From Latrodectus hesperus (Eukaryota > Arthropoda > Arachnida > Araneae > Theridiidae), in NCBI GenBank assembly GCA_037975125.1, contig CM075857.1, forward strand, positions 24,833,207-24,897,206: DNA of 64,000 bases, in the 5' to 3' direction. Position 1 is the first letter of the stretch, and every line of letters starts with the position of its first letter. Below the pieces are notes generated by a model. It made no database searches and was not told where the DNA came from. It was given only the letters and a program-made list of their open reading frames with translations. Both the position numbers and the translations under genes were made by a program. Below, piece after piece: positions 23,767 to 37,465 of the stretch.

Positions 23767-23769
<3 letters not shown>

Positions 23770-24099
23770 CCGAATATAAAGAGAGTTTATTTAATAAAAT
23801 ATATATAAGTTACAAAAAAATATGTGGTTCATGTCTTTCTTGTGGTACAGTGATCCCTCGTTTTTCGCGATTAATGAGGACCAAAACCTTCCGCGAAAAC
23901 TGAAAACCACGAAATAGGATTTGCCCTAGGAATTTTCGCGTATGCAGGTACACAAATGTTTTAAATATGAAAACATTTATAATAAATTACACTTATATAC
24001 AATATTTATATGTATTCATACTTATATATAATAATTTATTCATAATTTATACTTTACTCATTTAAGACAAAAATTACAACAGCATACGTATTTACTTAA

Positions 24100-25962
24100 G
24101 CGTGTCTTCCAAAAAAGGCCTGTTTCATCGATGATGAAAACTTGCTCAGGGAGGTATAGCCCCTCTTACTGTTGAGAAACTCTTCCTCCATGTAATGACA
24201 AGCAGCATCTTTGTCAGCAGAGGAAGCCTCACCATAAAGAGGTACGTTTTTGAGGCCGCATTGTTTTTGAAATTGTTCGAATCACACACAGCCTTTGCTG
24301 GCTGAAAAGCTTCATCCTCGAGGAGGCGAATCACTTATAGCAGCTTTAGGTACGTCAGCACATTCTTCAGCCTCTTCATTGTCGTCATCAGGCGATATTT
24401 GGTCGTAGAGAGCTTTGTCCTAATCATATTAGTGTCCAAACTCGCTGTCTTTTTCCTGCAGTCAACAATCCGCAACGCCAGTGCAGCTTCTGAAAAGCTT
24501 CTTCCTCGAGGAGGCGAATCACTTATAGCAGCTCTATAACTGGCTTTAGGTACGTCAGCACCTTCTTCAGCCTCTTCATTGTCGTCATCAGGCGATATTT
24601 GGTCGTAGAGAGCTTTGTCCTGATCATATTAGTGTCCAAACTCGCTGTCTTTTTCCTGCAGTCAACAATCCGCAACGCCAGTGCAGCTTCTGAAAAGCTT
24701 CTTCCTCGAGGAGGCGAATCACTTATGGCAGCTCTATAACTGGCTTTAGGTACGTCAGCACCTTCTTCAGCCTCTTCATTGTCGTCATCAGGCGATATTT
24801 GGTCGTAGAGAGCTTTGTCCTAATCATATTAGTGTCCAAACTCGCTGTCTTTTTCCTGCAGTCAACAATCCGCAACGCCAGAACAGCTTCTGAAAAGCTT
24901 CTTCCTCGAGGAGGCGAATCACTTATGGCAGCTCTATAACTGGCTTTAGGTACGTCAGCACCTTCTTCAGCCTCTTCATTGTCGTCATCAGGCGATATTT
25001 GGTCGTAGAGAGCTTTGTCCTAATCATATTAGTGTCCAAACTCGCTGTCTTTTTCCTGCAGTCAACAATCCGCAACGCCAGTGCAGCTTCTGAAAAGCTT
25101 CTTCCTCGAGGAGGCGAATCACTTATGGCAGCTCTATAACTGGCTTTAGGTACGTCAGCACCTTCTTCAGCCTCTTCATTGTCGTCATCAGGCGATATTT
25201 GGTCGTAGAGAGCTTTGTCCTAATCATATTAGTGTCCAAACTCGCTGTCTTTTTCCTGCAGTCAACAATCCGCAACGCCAGTGCAGCTTCTGAAAAGCTT
25301 CTTCCTCGAGGAGGCGAATCACTTCTGGCAGCTCTATAACTGGCTTTAGGTACGTCAGCACCTTCTTCAGCCTCTTCATTGTCGTCATCAGGCGATATTT
25401 GGTCGTAGAGAGCTTTGTCCTAATCATATTAGTGTCCAAACTCGCTGTCTTTTTCCTGCAGTCAACAATCCGCAACGCCAGTGCAGCTTCTGAAAAGCTT
25501 CTTCCTCGAGGAGGCGAATCACTTATGGCAGCTCTATAACTGGCTTTAGGTACGTCAGCACCTTCTTCAGCCTCTTCATTGTCGTCATCAGGCGATATTT
25601 GGTCGTAGAGAGCTTTGTCCTGATCATATTAGTGTCCAAACTCGCTGTCTTTTTCCTGCAGTCAACAATCCGCAACGCCAGTGCAGCTTCCATTTTCACA
25701 ATTCTGTTATTACGCGGAGTTACCACACGTTTCGCTTCTTTATTAAATGTTATTGAAACAGAGTTTTTCGGTTGTTTGCTTCCTCGTTCTTGATGTATCG
25801 CACTGTAGATTCATTCAGTCCGTAATGGCGTGCCACAGATGCATAGCTTCTGCCCTCTTTAATCATGTCTAAAAGTTTTACTTTTTCGCTGATGGCCATC
25901 ATCTTCTTGCTCTTGGGCGCCCCGGAAAAAGTTTTCACAGGGGTACACAGCTTAGGCGGCAT
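24100..25962 (-). pseudogene. Tigger-type (TIGD1-like) transposase remnant with internal repeat expansion
   Basis: From the Met at 25962 the minus strand encodes a CENP-B/psq-type helix-turn-helix: ISEKVKLLDMIKEGRSYASVARHYG, then NESTVRYIKN. A frameshift near 25745 leads to a second block (KRVVTPRNNRIVKMEAALAL, LDTNMIRTK) belonging to the next DNA-binding domain of the same family. This block then repeats in 200-bp steps down to about 24293. Below it come YGEASSADKDAACHYMEEEF-like sequence and, near 24102-24150, FIIDETGLFW, the first Asp motif of pogo-type transposases. The rest of the catalytic domain is absent. Because 200 is not a multiple of three, the array destroys the frame. It is not functional. 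Confidence 0.85.
24293..25680. repeat. 200-bp tandem repeat, about seven copies, inside transposase gene
   Basis: Unit junctions (cagcttctgaaaagcttctt) fall at about 24481, 24681, 24881, 25081, 25281 and 25481, exactly 200 bp apart. Six units are near-identical by eye. The first, starting near 24293, is about 12 bp shorter because it lacks ctataactgg. The array ends at 25680, where the normal gene sequence resumes. Confidence 0.97.
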
Positions 25963-26625
25963 TATAAGGGCTTAATTAATAAAAAGTTATCGCTTTAACA
26001 AAATAAGTTATCTCCAACACAACAGAGTAAAATACAGTATGCGAGACAGTCAACATCATGGACAAGACTATCGAGATACCACAAGAGAAGATGCTAGGTG
26101 AAGCGGCACAAATGCCATACTATCTAGAGTCTCAAATTCTGAATTTTTTTTTTTTTGGCAACGACGAAATGCTACTAAAGTGAAGTAATTCTAACGTAAT
26201 GCCTCATTCTAACGAGTATGTTGTAATTGTCACGAAATAAATTCGCTCTTGAAGAACTTTACATATCTAAATATTAAATTCAAACCTGATAAATAAAAAG
26301 CGTAAATATATATTTTTGAGATAATAAGATTTAAAACAAAAATGAAACATTAGAACAGTATAATTTCGGAAACGAATACAAATCAGGGAAATTCGAAAAA
26401 GTAAATACGAATTCTAACGAAAATTCCAGAAGAATCAGACCACGAATTCTAATGAAAAATAAAAAAACATTCGCAAAAACAATAACTATAAATTATAAGA
26501 TACAATTTGATAATTTTTGAAAAATTAAAAATTGACAAATTATAAATTTTTGAATATTTTGGAAAAATCCACGAAGCACTGAAGACGCAAAAAATGAAGC
26601 GCGAAGTTGTTATGAAAGTACTGCC

Positions 26626-27429
26626 GTGAATTTTCGTGGTAATGAAAACAGTGTTATAATACATTACAAAGGCATTGACCGCAAGATTTCATTGCAATTT
26701 TACCAACCAACGATTTCGTTTAAAATATTTTAGTACAATAATGTTAAAAGGATTAAAATTTTGAAGAAAATTTTTTTTATTTAAACAGTTAAATTTTCAT
26801 GTTGATTTCAGACAATGTTATCAACCCATTCAATTAATTTACTGTTATGAATTCAAAATTATTGATTTTTAGTAACTTTTGGTCTATTGAATTCATACAA
26901 TGAATTTCACTTTTAATTTAGTTATATTAAATAAGTAATTCTGAAATCAACCTTTAAAAACCCATTATCCTGATGTGTTTTTTAGGTTATCTTAAATTTT
27001 AAAAAAAAAATGTGCATTTTATTTCATTAGGAATCTTGTAGATATCTTCAGCTATGGTTATCAGCATCGATTTCCAGCATGTGCAAACTAAAACACAAGA
27101 AATTTCCTGAGAAATATTTCTTAAAAAAATAATAAAGTTATAAATGCACAGGAAAAAGAAAATATCCATGAGAGTTAAATGTTCAATAGTTCTTTATGTA
27201 ATTAATTTACCATAAAATGATATATGACAATTTAAATACAAATTTTGTTTTTATCTGGTTCTAATTGACTTAAATGAATGGAATTGGTAAAAAAAGATAA
27301 TTTGGTTTGATTAATTTTTGAAAGGTATATCTAATTATGTAGGAGATAGTATATTATGAATAGAGTATTTGGTCCTATCTATATGCATTTCCTGATTTAG
27401 ATGACAATGAAAAAGCAATAGTTAACAAA
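26626..27429. other. AT-rich sequence
   Basis: Nothing supported. Confidence 0.4.
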
Positions 27430-27725
27430 AGTTGTTCCCAGCAATTTTGATCCCTCGTAAAGCCTATCGCAGTTGTAAGGGATTTTAGTGTCCACAGCTT
27501 TAAAGTGCCTCCCTGGAGGTTTTCCCGGGTGCTCTTTTTTGTAGAAGCAAGTTGTATTCACTTATTGCAAGGAAAGAATCCCGGAAAATTCCTCAGCACC
27601 CACACCAACAGACGCGCATACAAAAGCGCAACAGTGATCTCCCGTTGCTTAACAGAGGCTGGGATCGAATGCAGGACCTTTCGCTCAAAAGAACGCTGTC
27701 CTGCCACAGTGTTTTCTGCAGTAGG
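27430..27725 (-). mobile_element. tRNA-derived SINE, family E
   Basis: The most complete family E copy. On the minus strand the head includes gcgaaaggtcctgcattcga with a B-box-like segment. The body carries the ccgggattctttccttgca block and the reversed gtcctccc-type end. Related fragments lie at 20740, 20935, 23290 and 50270. Confidence 0.6.
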
Positions 27726-28289
27726 AAGAAATAGAAAAAGTAGTTCTAGTAATTGGTAATGGTAAGCTGTCCCTTATAATCCCACCAATATTTGGTGACA
27801 AAAGATGAGCCAGAACTGAAATCAGTAATGAAGTAAAAAAATCAAAAATAAATTTGCCTAACTATAGCAACAGTATTTTACAGAGTAACATCGAATTTTA
27901 CGCACAAGTGATTATAAATTAAAAACTATGGCAACATGATGAAGGAAGAAAAAATAAAAAGAGTATATGTAATTTATTTTTTTTTAATGGACCAGCTATA
28001 GAATGACTTTGTACCCTGAAGATAAACTGGTCATAATATTTAAATTAATAACATATTTTTTCAGATTTCCTAAGAATACTTTTTGATTTAAATATATATT
28101 ACAATATCATTAGATTAACTAATAAAGAATAATACTTATTTAAATAAAATCATTAGTGTGTAGATGACTGTTTTGCGTGGCTCTAACAGAAGACTTACTA
28201 AAAAGCAGTGATTAAGGGGGTGCAAAAACTATAAAAAAAAAAAAAGTTTGGGACCACTAACTTCACTAAAAGAAATTATCTAAACAAAG

Positions 28290-28630
28290 AAAACAGCGAA
28301 GGTCACCAATGCGGGTGGAATCCGTGGAAGTGGGGACGAAGATGGTAATAACCACTCAGACACCTGGTTTATTTAATTTATTAACGGTGATTCGTTTTAC
28401 CTTGGAATCTTTCCGTTCTCGTGGTTTCAGGGGGCAAGAGCACCTCACTTTTCCACAAAGTGCATTGTTTCTGTCCAGGGAGAGACCTTTCTTTCTTTCA
28501 GAACTATTCTGCGGTTTTCTGCTCCGCTGCTTGGGTCACGTGATTACCCTCTCTCCTCGCAAATATGAGGAATTCCTGAGTGCAGATCGCGTGCTTATTT
28601 TGATGTCACCTGTCCACTGGCACGAATAGG
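28290..28630. other. GC-richer unique island
   Basis: A 106-codon plus-strand frame crosses it, but I see no domain, signal peptide or splice context that supports coding. The sequence is not repeated in the window. Confidence 0.25.
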
Positions 28631-29869
28631 TTTTGTTACTTTTTTTTTTTACAACGTGACAACGGCTGCTCATGTAGTTTGGAACATTCATTTGAATAAA
28701 AATGTGGTACTTATTAGGTGATTCATCTTAAGAAATATTCTTTATCCAATTTAATTGAAGTTAAAGTCGAGTTTTCATATCGTTTCTTATTGTAATATCC
28801 AAAATTATAAAGACTTTTTTAGATCTTTAATCCTTATCAATTTACTGTCTCAAATATAAAAAAAATCAATTACTTGTATACCATATATAGAAAAATTCAA
28901 AACTGAATAAAAATAAATAAATAAAAACATGGGTTGAAGTTATAACTTTTTAGGAAAAACACCATATGTCTGAAAATTATAGAAAACTAAATTTATAAAC
29001 AGTGATTTAGTCATTAATGTTTTAAAAATTATTTTCGATTTTTTTTTTTAAATTTTTGAACATTTTTAATTTTTTTGAAAAATTTGCATAGAAAGTATTT
29101 TTTTTTCCATAAGATTATTTTCAATTGACTTGTGTGTAATTCATAGCACATTGTAAATAAAAAAATTACATTTTAATAACATAAATTACTCCGATTATAT
29201 ATGAAAATTCCAATAATTTAAATAAAATTAACTATTTTCGCGTTAAGCATAATTAACGTTCAATATTTTGGTAAATTATAACTCATATATTAATCGCTTT
29301 TTAAAAAAGTATTACTCAAAAATATAACTCACGTTCAGATATTTTTTTCACTTGTCAATACTGCATAGTATAATTTACAATATATACTCTTTGTCAATAA
29401 ATTGCTATTTATAAGTCATGTACTAAGAAAAATTTTAAATACATTATATATTAAGCAAAATAAATGTAAGTTTAAAATATTTGAAGCATTACATAATTAA
29501 ATAATAAAATATCATCTTTTATCATTCAAAAATGAAGGAATATATATTCTGTGCCTAATATGAAAGTTAATATTTCAAATGATTACATTTTTTTTTTAAC
29601 GATGAAAGCTATACTAGAAGAAAATGATCGGGTTTCAGGTTGAATTACTTTTAACGCATGCGCATTTTTTTTTCCAACCTAATATGGAGTCTACTTACAG
29701 ACTGGGGAAGGAACCCATCAAAATCAAATCCAGAGCTCCATCTAACATGACAGAAACACATACACTCAAAGGATATATTCCATTTAAGAGTAAAAGGTGT
29801 GTTTCACTTAAAATTATAGCCATTTCGACTTCTAAATTACAGATCGTCTAAACAGAAACGCAAGAATTT
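28631..29869. other. AT-rich sequence
   Basis: Long stretches of A/T with poly-T runs. No gene or element border is visible. Confidence 0.4.
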
Positions 29870-30250
29870 TAATACGGAGATGCAGATCCAAAGCGTAACT
29901 ATCTTGTAACTCTTCGAGTGACATCAGCGGTCCACCCCCAACAGGCCCAAACCCCTCATTTGCTGATGGCACAATGGCAACAACAATCCGAATACTTTCA
30001 GCAGTCCGTCAAAAGGCTAGAGGACGCGGGGGATATCATAGTCAGTCAGAGCTTTCATCTCTGACTACGTGTCCATGAAAGGTAGCAATTTCTCAGTTAA
30101 TTGGCAGTGGCTCTGTGTTTTTGTATTTAGGATAACTGCCGTCGTTGAAGTGATCGCTGTCAAGGCTTGACTATCACCACGGAGACGTTTGGTACGGATG
30201 GGAGGTACCTTCTGGAGTTTTAAACTCTGTACGCCAGTCATTCCCTTCAT
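29870..30250 (+). other. Unrecognised GC-richer block with Gln-rich frame
   Basis: One plus-strand frame of about 50 codons around 29907-30055 (AQWQQQSEYFQQSVKRLEDAGD) looks protein-like but has stops on both sides. It could be a decayed retrotransposon or exon fragment. No family recognised. Confidence 0.2.
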
Positions 30251-30422
30251 ATTCTTTTTTTTTTTATCAATTATTTACTACCCTTATAAAAACAAGAATT
30301 GAATAGGAGGTAAAGTTAAGCATTTAATTTAATGTTAAAAGTTTCGTTGTATAAGAGGTATTGGTAAAAATGTACCGTACGGTCACCCTTGGCGAAATTT
30401 TCAAAAAGTCGCCAAGAGTGAC

Positions 30423-31217
30423 GTACCCCTCTGGGGCTTGAGCTAGCCACCAGGCGCGTCGGCAGGTGGTGGATCGCCGAACGTCCTGTAGGAATGACAG
30501 GATAGCCTTGAATATAGAATAAGAGGCCGCGAACCAGCTCCCGTAAACCCTGGTGTTATGCGATCCGTGCCTAGGGCTGATTGGCACCGCGGTATTGGTG
30601 TCTTAACGGAGCCTCTAGTTGCCTGGCAAACTTCTAGAGTAATTTGCCTTGCCCAGTATCTCAGGCAATGCTGGGTGGACTTATATTACCTGAGCTTATT
30701 AATTGTTATCTTGTGGCTGAAAAGACACAAGAAATAACAAATCTTTCTGCATTTGCAGGTGATGCCTCTGAAGTAGACCTTGCTGAAAAAGACAAGGGAA
30801 CTCAGAGGCATTCTTGTAAAGGGGCAGTAATGAATCTTTTACTTGAGGTAGAAATGACCTCCAAACCATCTTCTGGTGAAAGCCAGGAAGCTATCCCTAG
30901 CATGACTGACTTTCTGACCAGATGGGACTGTTTCAGCAAGACCCTATCTGCTGGAAATGTCAAACGCAAGAGGAAACGGCAGAGCATATCATTTATGAAT
31001 GCGAGGCTCTTGCCCTCCTTAGATTAACTTCTTTAGGCATCATCCATACTAGAGAGTTACACCTAGGCTCCATTAAAGGGTTATCAGACTTTATTAATAA
31101 AGTGGGTGACCCGAGCAACTGGAACTAGGAAACATTGGGTTTGGAGTTAATGGTACAAAATGCTGATAAAAGCAGAGGTGCCCAATGACATACAAACCCA
31201 ACCTTAAGAAGAAGAAG
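30423..31217 (+). mobile_element. LINE-derived non-autonomous element L, copy 1
   Basis: About 795 bp, ending in (AAG)n, with the direct repeat aagagtgac at 30414-30422 and 31218-31226. It matches 47038-47849 along its whole length. The 3' part encodes the Cys/His tail of a non-LTR retrotransposon, but there is no reverse transcriptase. Both copies begin at nearly the same point, which suggests a defined short element rather than random 5' truncation. Confidence 0.8.
30922..31128 (+). pseudogene. Non-LTR retrotransposon C-terminal Cys/His segment
   Basis: The frame contains C-x2-C-x8-H-x4-C (CWKCQTQEETAEHIIYEC) followed by a short helical tail (SIKGLSDFINKVGD). This pattern closes many arthropod LINE polyproteins after the RNase H domain. 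Here it is separated from any polymerase and sits inside the short element L. It is probably carried along as the 3' region recognised by the parent LINE rather than expressed. Confidence 0.6.
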
Positions 31218-31572
31218 AAGAGTGACAGTATGAGGAATTTCCGATCGGGAAAAACGGTGGGAGGAAATGGCTGTAATAGTGACAAATATTTCCTACATTG
31301 TTGGTATCTAACAATATGCTCAACTAATTTTACAAAATTAACAAAAAACGCAGATTTATAGATTTCAAACATCAATGGTAAAATAATAAAGTTGATATGT
31401 TAAATTATCCATAAATTTTTTTGATTAAATTTTATATTAATGAATTTAAATCGGTAAATATTCGTGAGAAATTAACGACAAATAGGGTTTCCAAAATACT
31501 AGTTTGCTGAGTTTCCAGTAAAAATGTTCGCCAAATTTGGCGCCAAAAAACCCGCACCAAGGGTGACCGTAC

Positions 31573-33230
31573 AGTAAAACTGATCCGAGGTATTTTCTGA
31601 AGTTTGTCGAATTATAGAAATTGATACGCCAACATTGCTTTAATTAAAAGCGTCATGAGAAATCCATGAAATAATCAATACGATTTTGATTGTTTAATTT
31701 CTGAATTATATCAACCTTAATATATTTATTTATTAAAATCTAATGTGTAAAGTTTTTATTAACACCTAAAAGCATTAAATTTATTATTTTATTTTATTCA
31801 AAATTATTATTTTAATTTATATAACGAAGATTTAGTAATAATTAAAGTTTATGAATTGAACCTTGCTGAAAAATATAAGTTCCGAAAAAATAACGCGATG
31901 GATAAAATAAGGGATGCATATCTGCTTTTTTTTCAAAGCTACCTTCATTACATTCCATAATCGAATAAAATAAATAATTAAAATATATGAAACAAACCTT
32001 GTTTGTGATAATAATAAATAAAAAAACAGCGAGAAAAGGAAAAATGTAAAAGTTTTTATATTATCATGATATAAAATATTAAGCTAAATATTATTGATAA
32101 TACTTTATTCCACTTATATATTGTGAGGTGAAAGTTGTAATTATTAAAACGGAAAGTTAATTTATACTTAATATGATTTAAAAATTAATTAATTTATTAT
32201 AATTACTTATTTTTAAAATATAAATATATATAGGAACTTGTGTGTGGGGAATTATTCATAATACATTTAAATTACAGCAAAACAGATAATTTGCAAAAAT
32301 TACTTTTTTATTATTCAGATATGTAATATTTATAAATTTAAATCTGTCTAGAACTTTAAAAAAATTTTAAACTTTATAAAAATATTTACCTGTTTAAAAG
32401 TGCAAATAATACGATTTCGATTGATGCTGAGTTGATGACGCACTTTGTATTGCAGATACACGAAAATCTTCAAGTTAGCCAAAATATTCACTAGATCTTT
32501 CACCAGCTGGTTATGATATTATCATTAAATTTAACTACTATATTATGGATAATTAAAAAAATAGTTTACTCTACTCTTTTCGTTAAAAGTTAAATAAAAA
32601 GTGTGTATGTATCCAGTTTTAAATTTAAAAAAATACAATCATGTGTGTGTGTAACGGAAAATTTTTGAAATATTTATTTCTACAGACCTTTATTCATAAA
32701 CATTTGCTACCTGAAATCTAAATATAAAATTTTTATTAGTTGTTATCGATTTGATGTTAACAGTTTGTGTAGTAGTAATATGACAGAAACAGTTTTGGAG
32801 CTTTATGCTCGTAGGCTTATAGCTCGCATTGAGTAGGATTGAGTTTTTTCACAAAACTCGTCAAAAATTTAGAACACCATACAAAAAGCGCTTAAAGCTT
32901 TTACAAAGTTTGTGGGATCTTGATAGACGATTGTCAAATATTCCTTTTCCAGATGAAAGATACTGCCCTCATTTGAAATTCAGTCAAAGACCACAGAGAG
33001 AGAGAGAGAAAGAGAAAGAGAAAGTACTCATATGCCTCATGTGAGATAAGTTAAATTATTTTATCGAAGATTGCATGAAAATAAAATGAAAATGAGACAA
33101 CTCAGATGTCGGTCTCATCATGAATGTTGTGTCAAATGACTATCTTAAAATTTTGAGGTTTAATTGTTCAATACATCGAACGATGTGCCTCAGACCATGT
33201 TCAACAGCTTATAATTTCCTTTACACTGGA
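31573..33230. other. AT-rich sequence
   Basis: No supported gene. A GA-rich simple run lies near 32996-33024. Confidence 0.4.
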
Positions 33231-33267
33231 CTAATTACATTTGTTTTTGCAAAACAAATGTAATTAG
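33231..33267. repeat. Perfect 17-bp hairpin
   Basis: Arms ctaattacatttgtttt (33231-33247) and its exact complement (33251-33267) flank a 3-nt loop. Confidence 0.95.
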
Positions 33268-33479
33268 CCCATTGCGTTCAAATATAATTTGTAATTCGAT
33301 CAAATTATTGATTTTTAAAATTTTTTGTATGAATACCTTTTTAATAAATTTTATGAAAACGATAAAATTATATTCAAATTATTCAACTAATTTAATTGCA
33401 TAAAAAAATGGATTTTGATGCAAGACGGGCAAACGATTTCTTGACCAGCTGATAAAAATCAAGTGCTTTCTTTTTTTAC

Positions 33480-33900
33480 GCCAAGGGTGTGAGCGAGTCT
33501 CAAAAGAGTTTTTATATTCATATCCATCTCGAGGCTCATCCAAATCATCTTCTGACATTCAACCTTCGCCCTCGGCACTTGTCGCTCCTCCCCCGTCGTC
33601 AAGCAAGCGATAAAATAGAGAATTCCATTCAACTGCCGAGTTATCAGGGCGAGCTTGTGTTTGTCTTTCTCCACAGAGTTCACCTTTCACGACTATCGCC
33701 GATTAAAGCACGAGTGTGGGTGGAATCTGGCAACATGTTTTGACGCCTAGTTCTCAAGTGCTTCCTTGCTAGTTATCCTTCCTTATCTGCAGTCGTTACG
33801 AAACGGTAGCTGATGAGCGCTGACGTTTCCCCCACCACCCGCAACAAACACACGAAACTGTTTTCGCTCCTTATCGATATTTATTCGACTGAGCGAAAAA
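33480..33900. other. GC-richer unique island
   Basis: Balanced composition in an AT-rich setting, not repeated in the window, with short frames on both strands and no recognised domain. Candidate regulatory DNA. Confidence 0.25.
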
Positions 33901-33975
33901 GACAAATAAAAAGGCGGATAGACTTAAGCGCATTCATTTCTTAGAGTTGTTACGAAAGTGGAGGGGGGGCAATTC

Positions 33976-35679
<1,704 letters not shown>

Positions 35680-36520
35680 TCATCAAGCTGATGAAGATAC
35701 TAAAGTCTAGCCGATGAAGAGACTAAAATATGATTGATGAGGAAGCCAGATCAGGATCATATGGTACACTAATAAAGAGACTAGAAAATTTTGTGACATG
35801 CGGATGAAGAGACAAGAGAATATTTGTATGACAAGCTAATGATAAAACTAAGTCCTGATTGTATAGTAATATGAAGAAAATCTAGAGACAGTGGACTGAG
35901 AAGGGAGACACTTGTTGCGTACCAAGGGTTAGAAGCATATACCATTCCTCCTCAACTGGCCAATAAAAGAATAAGAAAAAGATGTTAGATGAAGTTTGTT
36001 AAGTCATCACATCATGACTGAAAGTTATGCGTTGTTTGGAACAAGTTCAAGTCTTAGTCCATGAGAGTCTTTATTATGTTGGTTTATGTGACGTTGAGAG
36101 GGTTTGCGTCTGATGTAACACTGAAAAGGTTTGATTGATGACATGCCTGATGGAGATCTTATGTGGTTGTTGCCTGTAATAAAGTATTCTGAAATGTAGT
36201 GTATTGGCGAACTTCTTTACCATATTAACATATGGAGGTTTCACTTTTATCGAATCATTTGTAATATGAATCAAATGAACCGTGGCCAGAAATGAAATAA
36301 TTGAGATATTGATTTGGAACTAAATAATTGGTGGATACTTTAGGAAGAAAAGTGTGAGTCCATCGTTCTTGTTCTGCTGTGTGCCAATGAATGTGTCATC
36401 CATTTAAGCTAAAGTAGAGATTAGTGGATGATTGCATGAAAAACTTATGAAGAAATTGGAATATGAAGGTATAAAAAGTGGATGAGAGAAGAGACTAGAG
36501 TATGATTGTACGACAAAATC
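35680..36520 (+). repeat. Degenerate minisatellite-like region (gatgaagagacta motif)
   Basis: Variants of gatgaagagactagaata recur at about 35689, 35714, 35772, 35804 and again near 36481, some followed by attgtatgacaa. Spacing is irregular. This may be a decayed tandem array or a decayed repetitive gene. Confidence 0.4.
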
Positions 36521-37317
36521 TTTATAACATTGTCTTCCATCCGGGAATGACAAGGAGATTATTACTGGTTCTCGGCTGTTTTGCGTTACATAATCAAACA
36601 ATATTTAATATTCAATTCTAACGATGGCAGTGATTACGCTTATTCTTTGTCAAAGAAATAAGATTATAAAAGAAGTCATCGAAATCTTTAGATTCAATGT
36701 AGATATTGATAGCACTCTCACACGCATTTGGCGACAACTTAATAGATATCTCAAAGAGTAAGCATTCGCTTTTAGGACCACACCGTATTCACAAATGGAG
36801 AGATAGCATGATACGGTCTCGTCCATAACATTCAGAATCTCTTATATTGATCCATAGCAGCGGGAAACCTCAGAAGCAAATTCGTGACATGTCCTAGCCA
36901 TAATGCTCACGATAAATTTCCAATTCTTTTTCAGTCACAAATATGGCAAGTCACATACAACAAAAACGCTTTAAAACATTGTTAGGTTCAATATCTTGAT
37001 TCCCCACTGATAAGAGTTCATCTGCTGCCGCATGATGTAAATTTTTATGGGCATATAGAGTATATTTCACAACAAAAAATGAGAGAGAGAGAGAGTTGAG
37101 GAGAAAAAAATTAAAAATCTCAGTAATATTTCTATATACATATAGGAGAATTTTCATAAGAATTTTATCAATCGAAAAAGAAAGAAATAATTAAAAAATG
37201 CATAGTAAAAACCGGTTAAATGCTATAATTTTGCTCTCCCCCCACTGTGCGAAGGCTTGAAATCCAAATCAAATAAGTCTTTTTAAAAATAGTCTTTAAA
37301 TAAGTCTTTTTAAATTG
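36521..37317. other. Unassigned sequence
   Basis: No supported feature. Confidence 0.35.
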
Positions 37318-37400
37318 ATTCAAGGAACATTTCTTTTTCAATTAAATTAATTCAAGGAACATTTCTTTTTCAATTAAATTAATTCAAGGATCATTTTCAT
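37318..37400. repeat. 32-bp tandem repeat, about 2.5 copies
   Basis: The word caaggaacatttctttttca starts at 37321 and 37353, and a diverged third copy starts near 37385. Confidence 0.85.
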
Positions 37401-37465
37401 TAGTTAAATTTCCTTTTCTAGTTAAAATATGTAAAAAAAATTCATATTTATATTCCATGTACTAA

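Larger units (their letters stand above)
23848..26625 (-). mobile_element. Tigger/pogo DNA transposon, degenerate
   Basis: The end at 23848 reads cagtgatccctcgtttttcg next to TA (23846-23847), a typical Tigger/pogo terminus. Transposase fragments read on the minus strand from 25962. The other end is decayed: at about 26570-26625 the strand contains ccacgaagc, gaagcgcgaag and finishes near agtactg, an imperfect counterpart of the expected right terminus. The left border is firm and the right border is tentative. The catalytic half of the transposase is missing beyond the first DDD-type motif. Confidence 0.75.
30377..31572. mobile_element. Short TIR element split by a LINE-derived insertion
   Basis: The 16-mer gtacggtcacccttgg at 30377-30392 is matched by its exact reverse complement at 31557-31572. 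Removing the nested insertion at 30423-31217 leaves about 400 bp, a typical MITE size. A TA lies just inside both outer edges, so the ends may be TA-flanked CGGTCACCC. The superfamily was not recognised. Confidence 0.6.

Noticed and set aside
24146..24334. Minus-strand 62-codon frame as a separate gene (also 25224-25475 and 25523-25726)
   Set aside because: These are out-of-frame or partial readings of the Tigger transposase and its 200-bp repeats.
27505..27759. 84-codon plus-strand frame
   Set aside because: It lies entirely within a family E SINE copy in antisense orientation.
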